Positions 8,509-17,067 of a stretch of DNA of 64,000 bases are shown here, in pieces. The translations under genes were made by a program, and so were the position numbers. The number at the start of each line of letters is the position of its first letter. The stretch's first letter is position 1. Location of the stretch: NCBI GenBank assembly GCA_964594985.1, contig CAZQNQ010000028.1:4580-68579 (forward strand), written 5' to 3'. This DNA comes from JADLHS01 sp964594985. GTDB lineage: Bacteria > Verrucomicrobiota > Verrucomicrobiia > Limisphaerales > JADLHS01. The notes beneath the pieces are model-generated. The model did not search any database. It was not told where the DNA came from and saw only the letters and a list, made by a program, of their open reading frames with translations.

Positions 8509-10299
8509 ATGGACGCCGCGCATATACGTAATTTCAGCATCATCGCCCATATTGATCACGGGAAGACGACGCTTTCGGATCGCTTGTTGCACATGACCGG
8601 CACGATCGCCACACGCGACATGTCGGAGCAGTTGCTTGACGCCATGGATCTCGAAAAGGAGCGCGGCATCACCATCAAGGCGCACCCGGTCACGATGCTT
8701 TACAAGGCCAGGAACGGCGAAACCTACGAGCTGAACTTGATTGACACTCCCGGTCACGTGGATTTCGCGTATGAAGTCTCGCGCAGCTTGAGCGCGTGCG
8801 AAGGCGCGTTGCTCGTCATTGATGCGGCGCAAGGCGTGGAAGCGCAGACCGTCGCCAACTATCATCTCGCGGCGAAGCAGAACCTCCAGATCATTCCGGT
8901 CATCAACAAGATTGATCTTGGTCACGCCAACGTGCCGCAAGCGTTGCAGCAGTTGGAAGACGTGCTGGCCGTGCCGAGCGAATGGGCGATTCCATGCAGC
9001 GCGAAGCAAGGCATCGGCATCCAGGATATTTTGGAAGCGATCGTGGAGCGTGTGCCGCCCCCGAAGCCGACGGGCGAAAAAAGTTTGCAAGCGTTGGCGT
9101 TCGATTCGTATTACGACACCTACAAAGGCGTCGTGACGCACGTGCGCGTTTTCAACGGTGAGTTGAAGCCGGGCATGATGGTGAAGTTGCTGCACTCGGG
9201 CCAAAATTTCGAGGTGAAGGAAGTCGGCAGTTTTAATCCCAAGCCCTACACGCGCGACAAGCTGGAGACAGGCGAGACGGGTTACATGACGGCGAACATC
9301 AAGAGCGCGGCAGACGTGAAGATGGGCGACACGATCACGGACGCGCGGAATCCTTCCGGCGAATTGCCGGGGTTCAAAGAGATTCATCCGATGGTGTTCA
9401 GCGGCATTTATCCCATCAACACGGCGGATTACGAGGCATTGAAATCTTCGATGGGCAAGTTGAAGTTGAACGACTCGGCTTTCGTGTATTCGACGGAAAC
9501 GTCGGTGGCGCTCGGATTTGGTTTCCGGTGTGGCTTCCTCGGTTTGCTGCATTTGGAAATTGTGCAGGAGCGTCTGCGGCGTGAATACGACATGGACATC
9601 ATCGCGACGTATCCGAGCGTGGTGTACAAGGTTTATCTGACCGACGGCACGATGAAGGAAGTGGATAATCCGTCGTTCATGCCGGACGTGACGTACATCG
9701 CCAAGATCGAAGAGCCGATGGTGAAGGCGTTCGTGATCTGTCCGAACGAAAACATCGGCGACATGATGTCGTTGATCTCCGAAAAGCGCGGCAACTTGGA
9801 TCACACGGAGACGCTGGATGCGCGGCGCGTGATGTTGACCAGCATGATTCCGCTGAACGAAATCCTGATTGATTTCCATGACCGCATCAAAAGCATCACG
9901 CGCGGGTTCGGCTCGATGGATTACGAGCCGGATGAATACATGGAGAGCGACATGGTGAAGCTCGACATGCTCGTGAACAGCGAGCCGATGGATGCGTTCT
10001 CGTGCATCGTGCATCGCACGAAGGCCGAAGGTCGCGGGCGCACGCTGGCGGAGAAGTTGAAGGAAGTCATCCCGCGTCAGCAGTTCCAGATCAAGATCCA
10101 GGCAGCCATCGGCGGCAAGATCGTGGCCTCCGAAACCATCAGCGCCTTCCGCAAGGACGTGACGGCGAAATGTTACGGCGGCGACGTATCGCGCAAGCGC
10201 AAGCTGCTTGAGAAGCAGAAGGAAGGTAAGAAGCGCATGAAATCCATCGGCAACGTGAACATCCCGCAGGAAGCGTTCATCGAGGTGCTCAAATCATGA
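8509..10299 (+). CDS. lepA: Elongation factor 4 (LepA), ribosome-associated GTPase
   Basis: Translational GTPase that acts on stalled or maturing ribosomes at the membrane or in the cytosol. The 596 residues match the family (about 600). In order: G domain with IAHIDHGKTTLSDRLL (P-loop), ERGITIKAHPVTM (switch I), DTPGHVDFAYEVSRSL, INKIDL, and CSAKQG, then domain II, EF-G-like domains III and V (GFRCGFLGLLHLEIVQERLRREYDMDI), and the LepA-specific C-terminal domain (VDMLVNSEPMDAFS, then KEVIPRQQFQIKIQAAIGGKI, CYGGDVSRKRKLLEKQKEGKKRMK). It is 106 bases upstream of lepB, an arrangement also known in Proteobacteria. Confidence 0.98.
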   Translation: MDAAHIRNFSIIAHIDHGKTTLSDRLLHMTGTIATRDMSEQLLDAMDLEKERGITIKAHPVTMLYKARNGETYELNLIDTPGHVDFAYEVSRSLSACEGALLVIDAAQGVEAQTVANYHLAAKQNLQIIPVINKIDLGHANVPQALQQLEDVLAVPSEWAIPCSAKQGIGIQDILEAIVERVPPPKPTGEKSLQALAFDSYYDTYKGVVTHVRVFNGELKPGMMVKLLHSGQNFEVKEVGSFNPKPYTRDKLETGETGYMTANIKSAADVKMGDTITDARNPSGELPGFKEIHPMVFSGIYPINTADYEALKSSMGKLKLNDSAFVYSTETSVALGFGFRCGFLGLLHLEIVQERLRREYDMDIIATYPSVVYKVYLTDGTMKEVDNPSFMPDVTYIAKIEEPMVKAFVICPNENIGDMMSLISEKRGNLDHTETLDARRVMLTSMIPLNEILIDFHDRIKSITRGFGSMDYEPDEYMESDMVKLDMLVNSEPMDAFSCIVHRTKAEGRGRTLAEKLKEVIPRQQFQIKIQAAIGGKIVASETISAFRKDVTAKCYGGDVSRKRKLLEKQKEGKKRMKSIGNVNIPQEAFIEVLKS

Positions 10300-10371
10300 G
10301 AACGTGGCGTGTGACATGTGACGTGTGGCGTGAATCTGCGCGCAACGGCATCGTGCTTTTCAACGCCCCCT

Positions 10372-10399
10372 CCCGTCACCCGTCACCCGTCACCCGTCA
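10372..10399. repeat. Tandem heptamer repeat (CCCGTCA x4) before lepB
   Basis: Four exact CCCGTCA units run up to 7 bases before the lepB ATG, occupying the place where a Shine-Dalgarno sequence would lie. A related GTGACATGTGACGTGTGGCG stretch, roughly the reverse complement, begins shortly after the lepA stop (about 10310-10330). Confidence 0.85.
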
Positions 10400-10405
10400 C
10401 TCCCC

Positions 10406-11614
10406 ATGAATCCCCGCTGGTTCATTTCCAAGACCGTCCGTCACGCAACGCACATGTGGAAACACGTGCGCAACATCCTCAACGCCCAGCGCGACATCCT
10501 TTCCGCGCCGGCGATCGAGAACATGACGGCGGCGCTGGCGGAATTGCGGACGGCCACTTACGCCAACCTGCCGAAGGCGGAGTTGGAAGCGCAGATGAAG
10601 AAGCTGGAGGAAGCGGCGAACAAATGGTTGAAACCGTATCCGCATGCCAGCTATCGCGAGAACGTGGAAGTCTTCCTCGTCGCGCTGGCCGTGGCGATGG
10701 GCATCCGCACGTTCTTCGTGCAACCGTTCAAGATCCCGACCGGCTCGATGCAGCCAACGCTTTATGGCGTGACGTCCAAGAATCTGATCAATGAGCCGGA
10801 GGTGAAATTCCCGACGGGGCTGGCCCGCGTGCAAGAATGGCTGGCGGGCGTTTCTTACATTGATGTCAAAGCCAAGGCGGACGGGAAGATCGAGCGCGTG
10901 GATAATCCGGTCGGGATCCGCATCGTCAACTTTTACCAGAAGTTCTATCTTGGTGGAGTGGCGCATACGATTTTTCTGCCGCCGGATTTCGGGTCGCCGC
11001 CGGGCGGGACATTGCAGGCGCGGGCGGGCTGGTTCGAGCCAAGCCAGTTTGGAATGCACCCAACCGAACAGGGGGCGAAGTATTACCACAAGGGCGATAC
11101 GGTGGCGCGCTTCAAGGTGCAGGCGGGTGATCATCTCTTCGTGGACCGGTTGACCTACAACTTCCGCAAGCCGACGCGTGGTGAGATCGTGGTGTTCGCC
11201 ACCTCCGGTATCGAGGCGGAAAAACGCGATCCGTACCGGATGCCCAGCGATCAATTCTATATCAAGCGCATGGTCGCGCTGAGCAACGAGCGCGTTCGGA
11301 TTGGCGAAGACCGGCATTTGTTGATTGATGGCAAGCGTTTGGATAATACGACGCCGCATTTTGAGAAAGTTTACAGCCCGACCCAGGCGAGTGATGACCT
11401 GGATAATCCCTACTCAGGGCACGCGCCGATGGTCTTGTTTGCCAACGGCAACGAGTTTCAAGTGCGTTCGAATCATTTCATGGTGATGGGCGATAACACC
11501 GGGAACAGTCTTGATTCGCGCTTCTTCGGCGACATTGATTCGGACTACATCATCGGGAAACAATTCTTCGTCTATTGGCCGCTGACCAAACGTTTTGGTT
11601 GGGGCAATCGCTGA
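10406..11614 (+). CDS. lepB: Signal peptidase I with long N-terminal extension and inserted domain
   Basis: Membrane-bound serine protease that removes Sec and Tat signal peptides. The catalytic Ser is at 114 in FKIPTGSMQPTL and the general-base Lys at 287 in FYIKRMVAL. The GDNTGNSLDSRFFG box and a C-terminal WP motif are present. One transmembrane helix (about 88-105) precedes the Ser. Two oddities: about 85 cytoplasmic residues come before the helix, partly coiled coil (MTAALAELRTA, EAQMKKLEEAANK), and about 130 residues are inserted between the Ser box and the GDHLFVDRL box, with a Gly-rich stretch. Total length is 402 against about 250-320 usually. Such long forms occur in this phylum as far as I recall. 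It would serve the many exported proteins in this window. Confidence 0.93.
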   Translation: MNPRWFISKTVRHATHMWKHVRNILNAQRDILSAPAIENMTAALAELRTATYANLPKAELEAQMKKLEEAANKWLKPYPHASYRENVEVFLVALAVAMGIRTFFVQPFKIPTGSMQPTLYGVTSKNLINEPEVKFPTGLARVQEWLAGVSYIDVKAKADGKIERVDNPVGIRIVNFYQKFYLGGVAHTIFLPPDFGSPPGGTLQARAGWFEPSQFGMHPTEQGAKYYHKGDTVARFKVQAGDHLFVDRLTYNFRKPTRGEIVVFATSGIEAEKRDPYRMPSDQFYIKRMVALSNERVRIGEDRHLLIDGKRLDNTTPHFEKVYSPTQASDDLDNPYSGHAPMVLFANGNEFQVRSNHFMVMGDNTGNSLDSRFFGDIDSDYIIGKQFFVYWPLTKRFGWGNR

Positions 11615-11620
11615 TTTGGC

Positions 11621-11685
11621 GCCGCCGAGGTAACGAGGCGGATGGGCTGAACAAGCAAGAGATTCCGCCTCCTTACGTCGGCAGC
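11621..11685. repeat. Imperfect palindrome (family D) after lepB
   Basis: Left arm 11621-11642 (GCCGCCGAGGTAACGAGGCG) and right arm 11664-11685 are inverted with about 19 of 22 positions matching and a 21-base loop. There is no T-run, so it looks like an interspersed repeat rather than a terminator. It is the only copy I noticed in the window. The rest of 11615-11890 holds nothing I can support. Confidence 0.6.
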
Positions 11686-11890
11686 TACGATCAATGCCGG
11701 CAAAACCAACCGGTGATTCACGCGGCGCGTCTGGTGATATTCCAACTTGGGTAAGGCTGTCAGCGTGGGCGATTCCGTTTCGTTCAAGATCCCTTTGGCC
11801 AGCGCCTGAAACGCCCGGGTCGCTGCTTGCGAAAACAAAAATCCAAAGCGCGGGGTTGCGGCGAAAATTCAGTGCCGCCATTCTCTGCGC

Positions 11891-12175
11891 GTGAATTTCA
11901 AGACCGTTGATGTCGTCGTGCTTGCGTGGCTGGGGGCGCTGGGCGTCGTGACGTTTCTGGCGTTCGGCTTCGACAAATGGCGGGCCGGGCGGGCGGAGTC
12001 GCGGGTTTCCGAGGCGCGTCTGTGTTGGTTGAGCGCGTTGGGCGGTTGGTTTGGCGGGTTGCTGGGGATGATTGTTTTCCGCCATAAAACTGCGAAGTGG
12101 AGCTTCAAATTAAAATTTGCGATTGCCTTGCTGCCTTGTGTTGCGGGAGTGTGGGCATGGCTCCACTGGCGGTGA
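11891..12175 (+). CDS. DUF1294 small membrane protein
   Basis: 94 residues starting at GTG. Two or three hydrophobic helices flank the DUF1294 signature: FGFDKWRAGRAESRVSEARLCWLSALGGWFGGLLGMIVFRHKT, with the RHKT motif and following Ser/Phe (KWSFKLKF) as in the family. Function is unknown. Some relatives are fused to a cold-shock domain, which is not present here. The gene ends 27 bases before the secreted GH43-like gene and could be cotranscribed with it. Confidence 0.8.
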   Translation: MNFKTVDVVVLAWLGALGVVTFLAFGFDKWRAGRAESRVSEARLCWLSALGGWFGGLLGMIVFRHKTAKWSFKLKFAIALLPCVAGVWAWLHWR

Positions 12176-12202
12176 AATGATGTCGGGCGAGGCGAATCCA
12201 TC

Positions 12203-14062
12203 ATGAATAAAATCTTTTTGTCGGTCGCGCTGATTGGTGTCTGGTTGACAGGTGGGGTTGCTCAGGCCGCAGAGCCGTCCACTTTGCCGGCGGCGGTTTA
12301 TCTGTTCACATCCTTTCGTGGCAATGGCGATGGGCTGCATCTGGCGTGGAGCAAGGACGGTTATCAATGGACTGATTTGAATCGGGTGTTCCTGAAACCG
12401 GAGGTCGGCGGGAAGCTGTTGCGCGATCCACATATTCTGCGCGGGCCGGATGGGGTTTATCACATGGTGTGGACGACGGGTTGGAAGGACAATGGCATTG
12501 GTTACGCCAGTTCCACGAACTTACTGAACTGGTCGGAGCAAAAGTTTCTGCCGGTCATGACGGAGGTGGCGGGCACGAAGAATTGCTGGGCACCGGAGAC
12601 GTTTTACGACGCAGGCAGCAAGAGCTACATCATCACCTGGTCGTCAGATGTGGAGGGGCGTTTTCCGCAAACGGTGTCGCCCGACCGGATGAACAACCGG
12701 ACTTACTACGTCACGACGAAAGATTTTGTGACCTTCAGCAAAGCGGAACTCCTTCTCGACCCCGGCTTCGATCACATTGACACGACCCTCATCGAGCGCG
12801 ACGGGAGGTTCATCGCGGTCTTCAAGGAAGGCGACATGCAGGCGAAGGGCAAACACGGGCCAATCCATTTTGCCACCGCCGACAAGGCGCTCGGACCTTA
12901 CACTGTGAATCCCACACTGATCATCACCAAACGCGCCGAAGGGCCGACGGTGATTGAGGTTGGGGGCAAGACCTTGCTCTATGCGGATTTTTATTCCGAT
13001 GGACATTACGGCGTTTACGAGACGACGGATTGGAAGTCGTGGCAGGATGTTTCCGCATCGGTTGCGGTGGTGAAGGGGCAGCGGCACGGGACGATTCTGA
13101 AAGTCCCCGGCGCAGTGGTGGAGAATTTCGACCGGGCGGAGCGGGAAGCGCAGGCCCGCGCGCCGAAGCCGATTCTCGATGGTTTCACCGCTGATCCGGG
13201 CATCCGCGTCTTCGGCGATACGTATTATGTTTATCCGACTTCGGACAAACCCAACTGGAACACGACGGACTTCTCGGTCTGGTCGTCCAAGAATCTGGTC
13301 GAGTGGAAGAAGGAGGGGATGATTCTTGATGTCACCAAAGATTTGAAATGGGCGGACCTCCAGGCGTGGGCGCCGGATTGCGTGGAGCGGAACGGCACTT
13401 ACTATTTTTACTTCTGCGCGCGGGGCAAGATCGGGGTGGCGACGGCAAAGAGTCCGATCGGGCCGTTTGTGGACGCGTTGGGCAAGCCGCTGCTGGTGCG
13501 CGAGAAGGAAGGCAAGATCAAGACCAACACGATTGATCCGTATCCTTACATTGATGATGACGGGCAGGCGTATATCTATTTCGGCAACGGAAACCGCATC
13601 GCGCAAGTTTTCAAACTCAAGCCGGACATGATCACGTTGGACGGCGATCCGGTGGACATTCCGTTGAAAGAGTTTCGGGAAGGCATCGTGGTTTTCAAGC
13701 GCAACGGCAAATACTATTTCATGTGGTCCATTGATGACGCGCGCAGTCCGGATTATCGCGTCGGTTGGGGCGTTGCGGATTCGCCGCTCGGCCCGGTGAA
13801 GGCAGCGGAGAAGGATTTCATCGTGTTGCGGCAGAATGGTCCGGCCAAGGGCACGGCGCATCATAGTGTGGTGCAAGTGCCGGGCACGGATCGTTGGTAT
13901 GTGGCGTATCATCGCCACGCGATTCCCAATGGTGGCGGCTATCAACGTGAAACCTGTCTGGCGCGGATGGAATTCAATGCCGCCGGCGGCATCAAGCCGA
14001 TGGACCCGATGATTCCCGCCTTCCAGCCGGGCGATGTCGGCGAGCCAATCCCCCGAAGATAA
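12203..14062 (+). CDS. Secreted tandem GH43-like glycosidase
   Basis: 619-residue exported protein with two five-bladed propellers of the glycoside hydrolase 43 type. Signal peptide at residues 1-22 (cut near AQAAEP). Propeller 1 (about 30-300) has LRDPHI (Asp75), HIDTTLI (Asp193) and EGPTVIE (Glu246), the positions expected for the three catalytic acids. Propeller 2 (about 323-600) has ADPGIRVFGDTYYVYPTSD (Asp331), IDPYPYIDDDG (Asp445) and REGIVVFKRNGKYYFMW (Glu493), a classic GH43 arrangement. GH43 enzymes cleave arabinose, xylose or galactose from plant polymers; the substrate is not predictable here. Propeller 1 is clearly paralogous to the sensor part of the following histidine kinase. 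A terminator follows at 14079. Confidence 0.9.
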   Translation: MNKIFLSVALIGVWLTGGVAQAAEPSTLPAAVYLFTSFRGNGDGLHLAWSKDGYQWTDLNRVFLKPEVGGKLLRDPHILRGPDGVYHMVWTTGWKDNGIGYASSTNLLNWSEQKFLPVMTEVAGTKNCWAPETFYDAGSKSYIITWSSDVEGRFPQTVSPDRMNNRTYYVTTKDFVTFSKAELLLDPGFDHIDTTLIERDGRFIAVFKEGDMQAKGKHGPIHFATADKALGPYTVNPTLIITKRAEGPTVIEVGGKTLLYADFYSDGHYGVYETTDWKSWQDVSASVAVVKGQRHGTILKVPGAVVENFDRAEREAQARAPKPILDGFTADPGIRVFGDTYYVYPTSDKPNWNTTDFSVWSSKNLVEWKKEGMILDVTKDLKWADLQAWAPDCVERNGTYYFYFCARGKIGVATAKSPIGPFVDALGKPLLVREKEGKIKTNTIDPYPYIDDDGQAYIYFGNGNRIAQVFKLKPDMITLDGDPVDIPLKEFREGIVVFKRNGKYYFMWSIDDARSPDYRVGWGVADSPLGPVKAAEKDFIVLRQNGPAKGTAHHSVVQVPGTDRWYVAYHRHAIPNGGGYQRETCLARMEFNAAGGIKPMDPMIPAFQPGDVGEPIPRR

Positions 14063-14078
14063 GCAGCGCGTCAGGGCG

Positions 14079-14103
14079 ACAACCCGGAGTTGGTTGTTTT
14101 TTT
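14079..14103 (+). terminator. Rho-independent terminator after the GH43-like gene
   Basis: 6-bp stem ACAACC/GGTTGT with a 7-base loop, followed by seven T (14097-14103), 17 bases past the stop. It separates the GH43-like gene from the kinase operon. Confidence 0.7.
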
Positions 14104-14205
14104 GCCGGCTGATTTTTCCCTGGGCCAGGCTTTTTTCCGGCATGGATTAGGTTTTTGCTCCGGCGTTGACTTTCACGGTGGAAAAGCTTCAGGTAATTTT
14201 CCATC

Positions 14206-17067
14206 ATGCCAGACATGCACCAGCGCGATCCTTTTTTTGTGAGTGTGATGATGGCACTCATCCTCGGCGCCGGTGCTTTTGCCCTGTTGCCGCCGGTAAC
14301 TCTGGCGCAACCCGGTTCCAACATCCTTGCCCAGGGCGCGACAAGTCTGCCCCGGCGGGGCAGCGTGCGATTGATGTTGGATTCGGGGCCGCCCATTTTC
14401 ACCGGCCAGTTTGCGTCAGGCAATGAAGTCCAGCAGGTGAAATTCAAACGGGTTTTCAAGGGGCGTTATTTCAGTCTCGATACCTTTTCGGCGTTGGATG
14501 GCCGGCCCTTCGCCGCGGTGGCGGAGTTGGAACTGCTGGATGAGATGGGGCGGCTCATGGATCGGACGGATTGGAAAGTGGCCTACACCGACAGCGAGGA
14601 ATTGGGGCGGGAGAGCGGGGCGGCGATGAACGCGATTGATGGGCTCCCAAACACGCACTGGCACACGGAATGGAGTCTTGAGTCGCGAAGTCATCCGCAT
14701 CGGCTGATTTTGGATCTGGGGGAATCCAGGTTGGTTTCGGGGTTGCGTTATCTGCCCCGGCAAGGCGCGCCGACCACCGGCGGTCGCATCAAGGACTTCT
14801 CGGTGGGGATCAGCGACAAGTTGAAGGAGGAGATTCCGATCCGGGATCTGTTGCCGGAAAAGTGTTATCTGTTCGCCTACTTCACCGACAGCGACCGGGC
14901 CGGAGTGCATCTGGCGTGGAGCATGGATGGATTCACATGGAGTGCGGTCAACGGCGGGCGCAGTATTCTGCAACCGCTGCCGGGCGCCACCAACCTGTTG
15001 CGGGACCCGTTTCTGGCGGCGGGGCCGGATGGATTGTTTCATCTGGTCTGGACGATGAACTGGACCGGGAACGGGATCGGTTATGCGAGCAGTCCGGACT
15101 TGATCCACTGGACGGCCCCGCGGGTGTTGCCGGTGATGCGGGATGAACCGGCGACCGTGAACTGCTGGGCGCCGGAGTTTTTCTGGCACGCGGAGCGCAA
15201 GGAATTCGTGGTGTTCTGGTCCAGTGCGGTGACCAACCGGTTTCAGGAAACGCTGGGCCGCTCCGGGCAGTTGCGCAATCAACGGCTTTACGCCACCACG
15301 ACCCGGGATTTTCAGCAGTTCTCGACCACCCGGCTGTTCTTTGATCCGGGTTTCAGTCTGATTGACGCCACGATCATCGCCGCCGAAGGCGAGCATCATC
15401 TGATCTTCAAGGAAGAAGCGGAGCAGCCGGGGCAGCGGAGTTTGCGGCGCGCTTCCGGCAGTAATCCGGCGGGGCCGTTCGGAGAGGCTTCCGAACCGTT
15501 TTCTCCTCCTGGCGTCGAAGGCCCGAGCCTCTTCCGGGTTGGAGGTGATTACGTGGTTTATTTCCGGGCGACTGGTAATGCCGGCCGGTGGAGCGCCCTG
15601 AAATCGTCCGATCTCAAAAAGTGGGAAGATGTCACCGGCCGGTTGGCATTGCCCGGCCCGGGAGGCGTGCATCAAGGTTCGGTGCAGCAGGTCTCGAAAA
15701 ACATCATCATGAATCTTTGGCGGGAGGGCTGGCTGGAACTTGGCCCGACCCACGCCGCGGTGGAACTGGGGATCGGCAACTGGATCTGGACGGCCAACGT
15801 GACGGACAAACAGACGTGCCGGTTGTGGCGCACGGTGCAGATACCGGCGGAGACATTCGTCTCCCGCGCCATGCTCCGCATCACGGCTGACAATGGGTAC
15901 CGTTTGTTTCTGGATGGACGCGAGATCGGGCGCGGCGGCGATTGCTATTCGTTGACCGACTTTGATCTGACGCCGCTCATGGGCCCGGGGCAACACGTCC
16001 TCGCGGTGGAAGCGTTCAACGATGCCGCCAACGCGGGGGTGATCCTCGGATTGCAGGTGGATTTGTCCAACGGCCAGAAACTGGCGGCGGTTTCGGACTC
16101 GTCCTGGCTGGTGGTGCCACGGGACGTGGCGCATTGGGAATCCCGGCGGACGTCCGAGGCGGACTGGCCACCGGCCCAGATTGTGGCGTTTGCGGGACGG
16201 CAGGTCTGGGCGCAACCGGAGCGTATCATTACGGCGCCGGCGCTCCATCCGGTGGTGACGCATTTCTGGCAGCAAGGTTGGTTTCTCGCCACACTGATCG
16301 TGATCTGTGTCGTGGTCGCGGGCTTTAGTGTCCGCCAGGGATTGCAACTCACGGTGCAGGCGCGGTCGCACAAGCTGTTGGAACGGGAACGCGCCCGGAT
16401 CGCGCGGGACATCCACGACGATCTTGGTGCCGGGCTGACCCAACTGACGTTGGAGGGCGAATTGATTTTGCGGGAAACCGGGCGTGAAACCAAAACGCAC
16501 CGGCAGGTGGATGCGTTGTGTAATCGGGGGCGGTCGCTGTTGGGCTCACTGGATGAAGTCGTGTGGGCCGTGAATCCGCGGCGCGACACGGTGCAGGATT
16601 TCGCCATATTTGTTTGTGAACACGTGCAGAGTTATCTGGGGGCGACCGCGCTGCGGTGCCGGTTGGACGTGCCGGAAGAGATGCCGGCGACGCCGCTTGA
16701 TCTGCCCGCGCGCCGCAATCTCCTGCTCGCGGTGAAGGAGGCGGTGCGGAACGCCGCGCGTCATTCGCAAGGCGATGAAATTTCACTACAGCTCCGGGTC
16801 GCCAGCGATCAACTCACCGTGGTGGTGGCGGACAACGGACGCGGGATGCCGTTGGGTGAGGCGCCGTCGCGCCACGGATTGCGCAACATGCAGGAGCGGC
16901 TTGCCGACGTGGGCGGAGTTTGTCATGTTGCTTCGCAGCCGGGGAAAGGAAGCCGGGTTACTTTCACCGTGCCGCTCGCGGCGGCGCAACCGGACCAGAA
17001 TCGCCTGACAAAATTCGCCCGGCATTGTTTTCAGAAACGCAAATCTTCGGAAAAAGCAACCTCATGA
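14206..17067 (+). CDS. Hybrid GH43-like-propeller sensor histidine kinase (NarL/DegS type)
   Basis: 953-residue membrane kinase. In order: hydrophobic N-terminus (about 10-34, signal or anchor), a discoidin-like F5/8-type-C domain (about 85-205, with WHTEWSLESRSHPHRLILDLG), a GH43-like propeller (about 220-495), a jelly-roll domain resembling rhamnosidase N-domains (about 520-665, ITADNGYRLFLDGREIG), one transmembrane helix (about 690-708), a HisKA_3 dimerisation domain with the phospho-acceptor His737 in ARDIHDDLGAG, and a HATPase domain (N-box EAVRNAARHS, DNGRGM, RHGLRNM, GKGSRVTF). The propeller keeps candidate catalytic acids Asp267 (LRDPF), Asp387 (LIDATI) and Glu438 (EGPSLF). The stop overlaps the start of the response regulator (ATGA). 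It is inferred to sense a glycan outside the cytoplasm. No sensor loop is proven. Confidence 0.9.
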   Translation: MPDMHQRDPFFVSVMMALILGAGAFALLPPVTLAQPGSNILAQGATSLPRRGSVRLMLDSGPPIFTGQFASGNEVQQVKFKRVFKGRYFSLDTFSALDGRPFAAVAELELLDEMGRLMDRTDWKVAYTDSEELGRESGAAMNAIDGLPNTHWHTEWSLESRSHPHRLILDLGESRLVSGLRYLPRQGAPTTGGRIKDFSVGISDKLKEEIPIRDLLPEKCYLFAYFTDSDRAGVHLAWSMDGFTWSAVNGGRSILQPLPGATNLLRDPFLAAGPDGLFHLVWTMNWTGNGIGYASSPDLIHWTAPRVLPVMRDEPATVNCWAPEFFWHAERKEFVVFWSSAVTNRFQETLGRSGQLRNQRLYATTTRDFQQFSTTRLFFDPGFSLIDATIIAAEGEHHLIFKEEAEQPGQRSLRRASGSNPAGPFGEASEPFSPPGVEGPSLFRVGGDYVVYFRATGNAGRWSALKSSDLKKWEDVTGRLALPGPGGVHQGSVQQVSKNIIMNLWREGWLELGPTHAAVELGIGNWIWTANVTDKQTCRLWRTVQIPAETFVSRAMLRITADNGYRLFLDGREIGRGGDCYSLTDFDLTPLMGPGQHVLAVEAFNDAANAGVILGLQVDLSNGQKLAAVSDSSWLVVPRDVAHWESRRTSEADWPPAQIVAFAGRQVWAQPERIITAPALHPVVTHFWQQGWFLATLIVICVVVAGFSVRQGLQLTVQARSHKLLERERARIARDIHDDLGAGLTQLTLEGELILRETGRETKTHRQVDALCNRGRSLLGSLDEVVWAVNPRRDTVQDFAIFVCEHVQSYLGATALRCRLDVPEEMPATPLDLPARRNLLLAVKEAVRNAARHSQGDEISLQLRVASDQLTVVVADNGRGMPLGEAPSRHGLRNMQERLADVGGVCHVASQPGKGSRVTFTVPLAAAQPDQNRLTKFARHCFQKRKSSEKATS

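Noticed and set aside
8461..10014. 517-codon minus-strand ORF opposite lepA
   Set aside because: It is the antisense shadow of a well-conserved gene, rich in His and Arg from the codon pattern, with no start signals or family motifs.
11621..11685. Terminator for lepB
   Set aside because: The inverted repeat is imperfect with a long loop and no T-run on either strand; it fits an interspersed repeat better.
14416..16500. 694-codon minus-strand ORF opposite the sensor kinase
   Set aside because: GC-rich codon shadow; its composition is dominated by Arg and Pro, with no domain or ribosome site.
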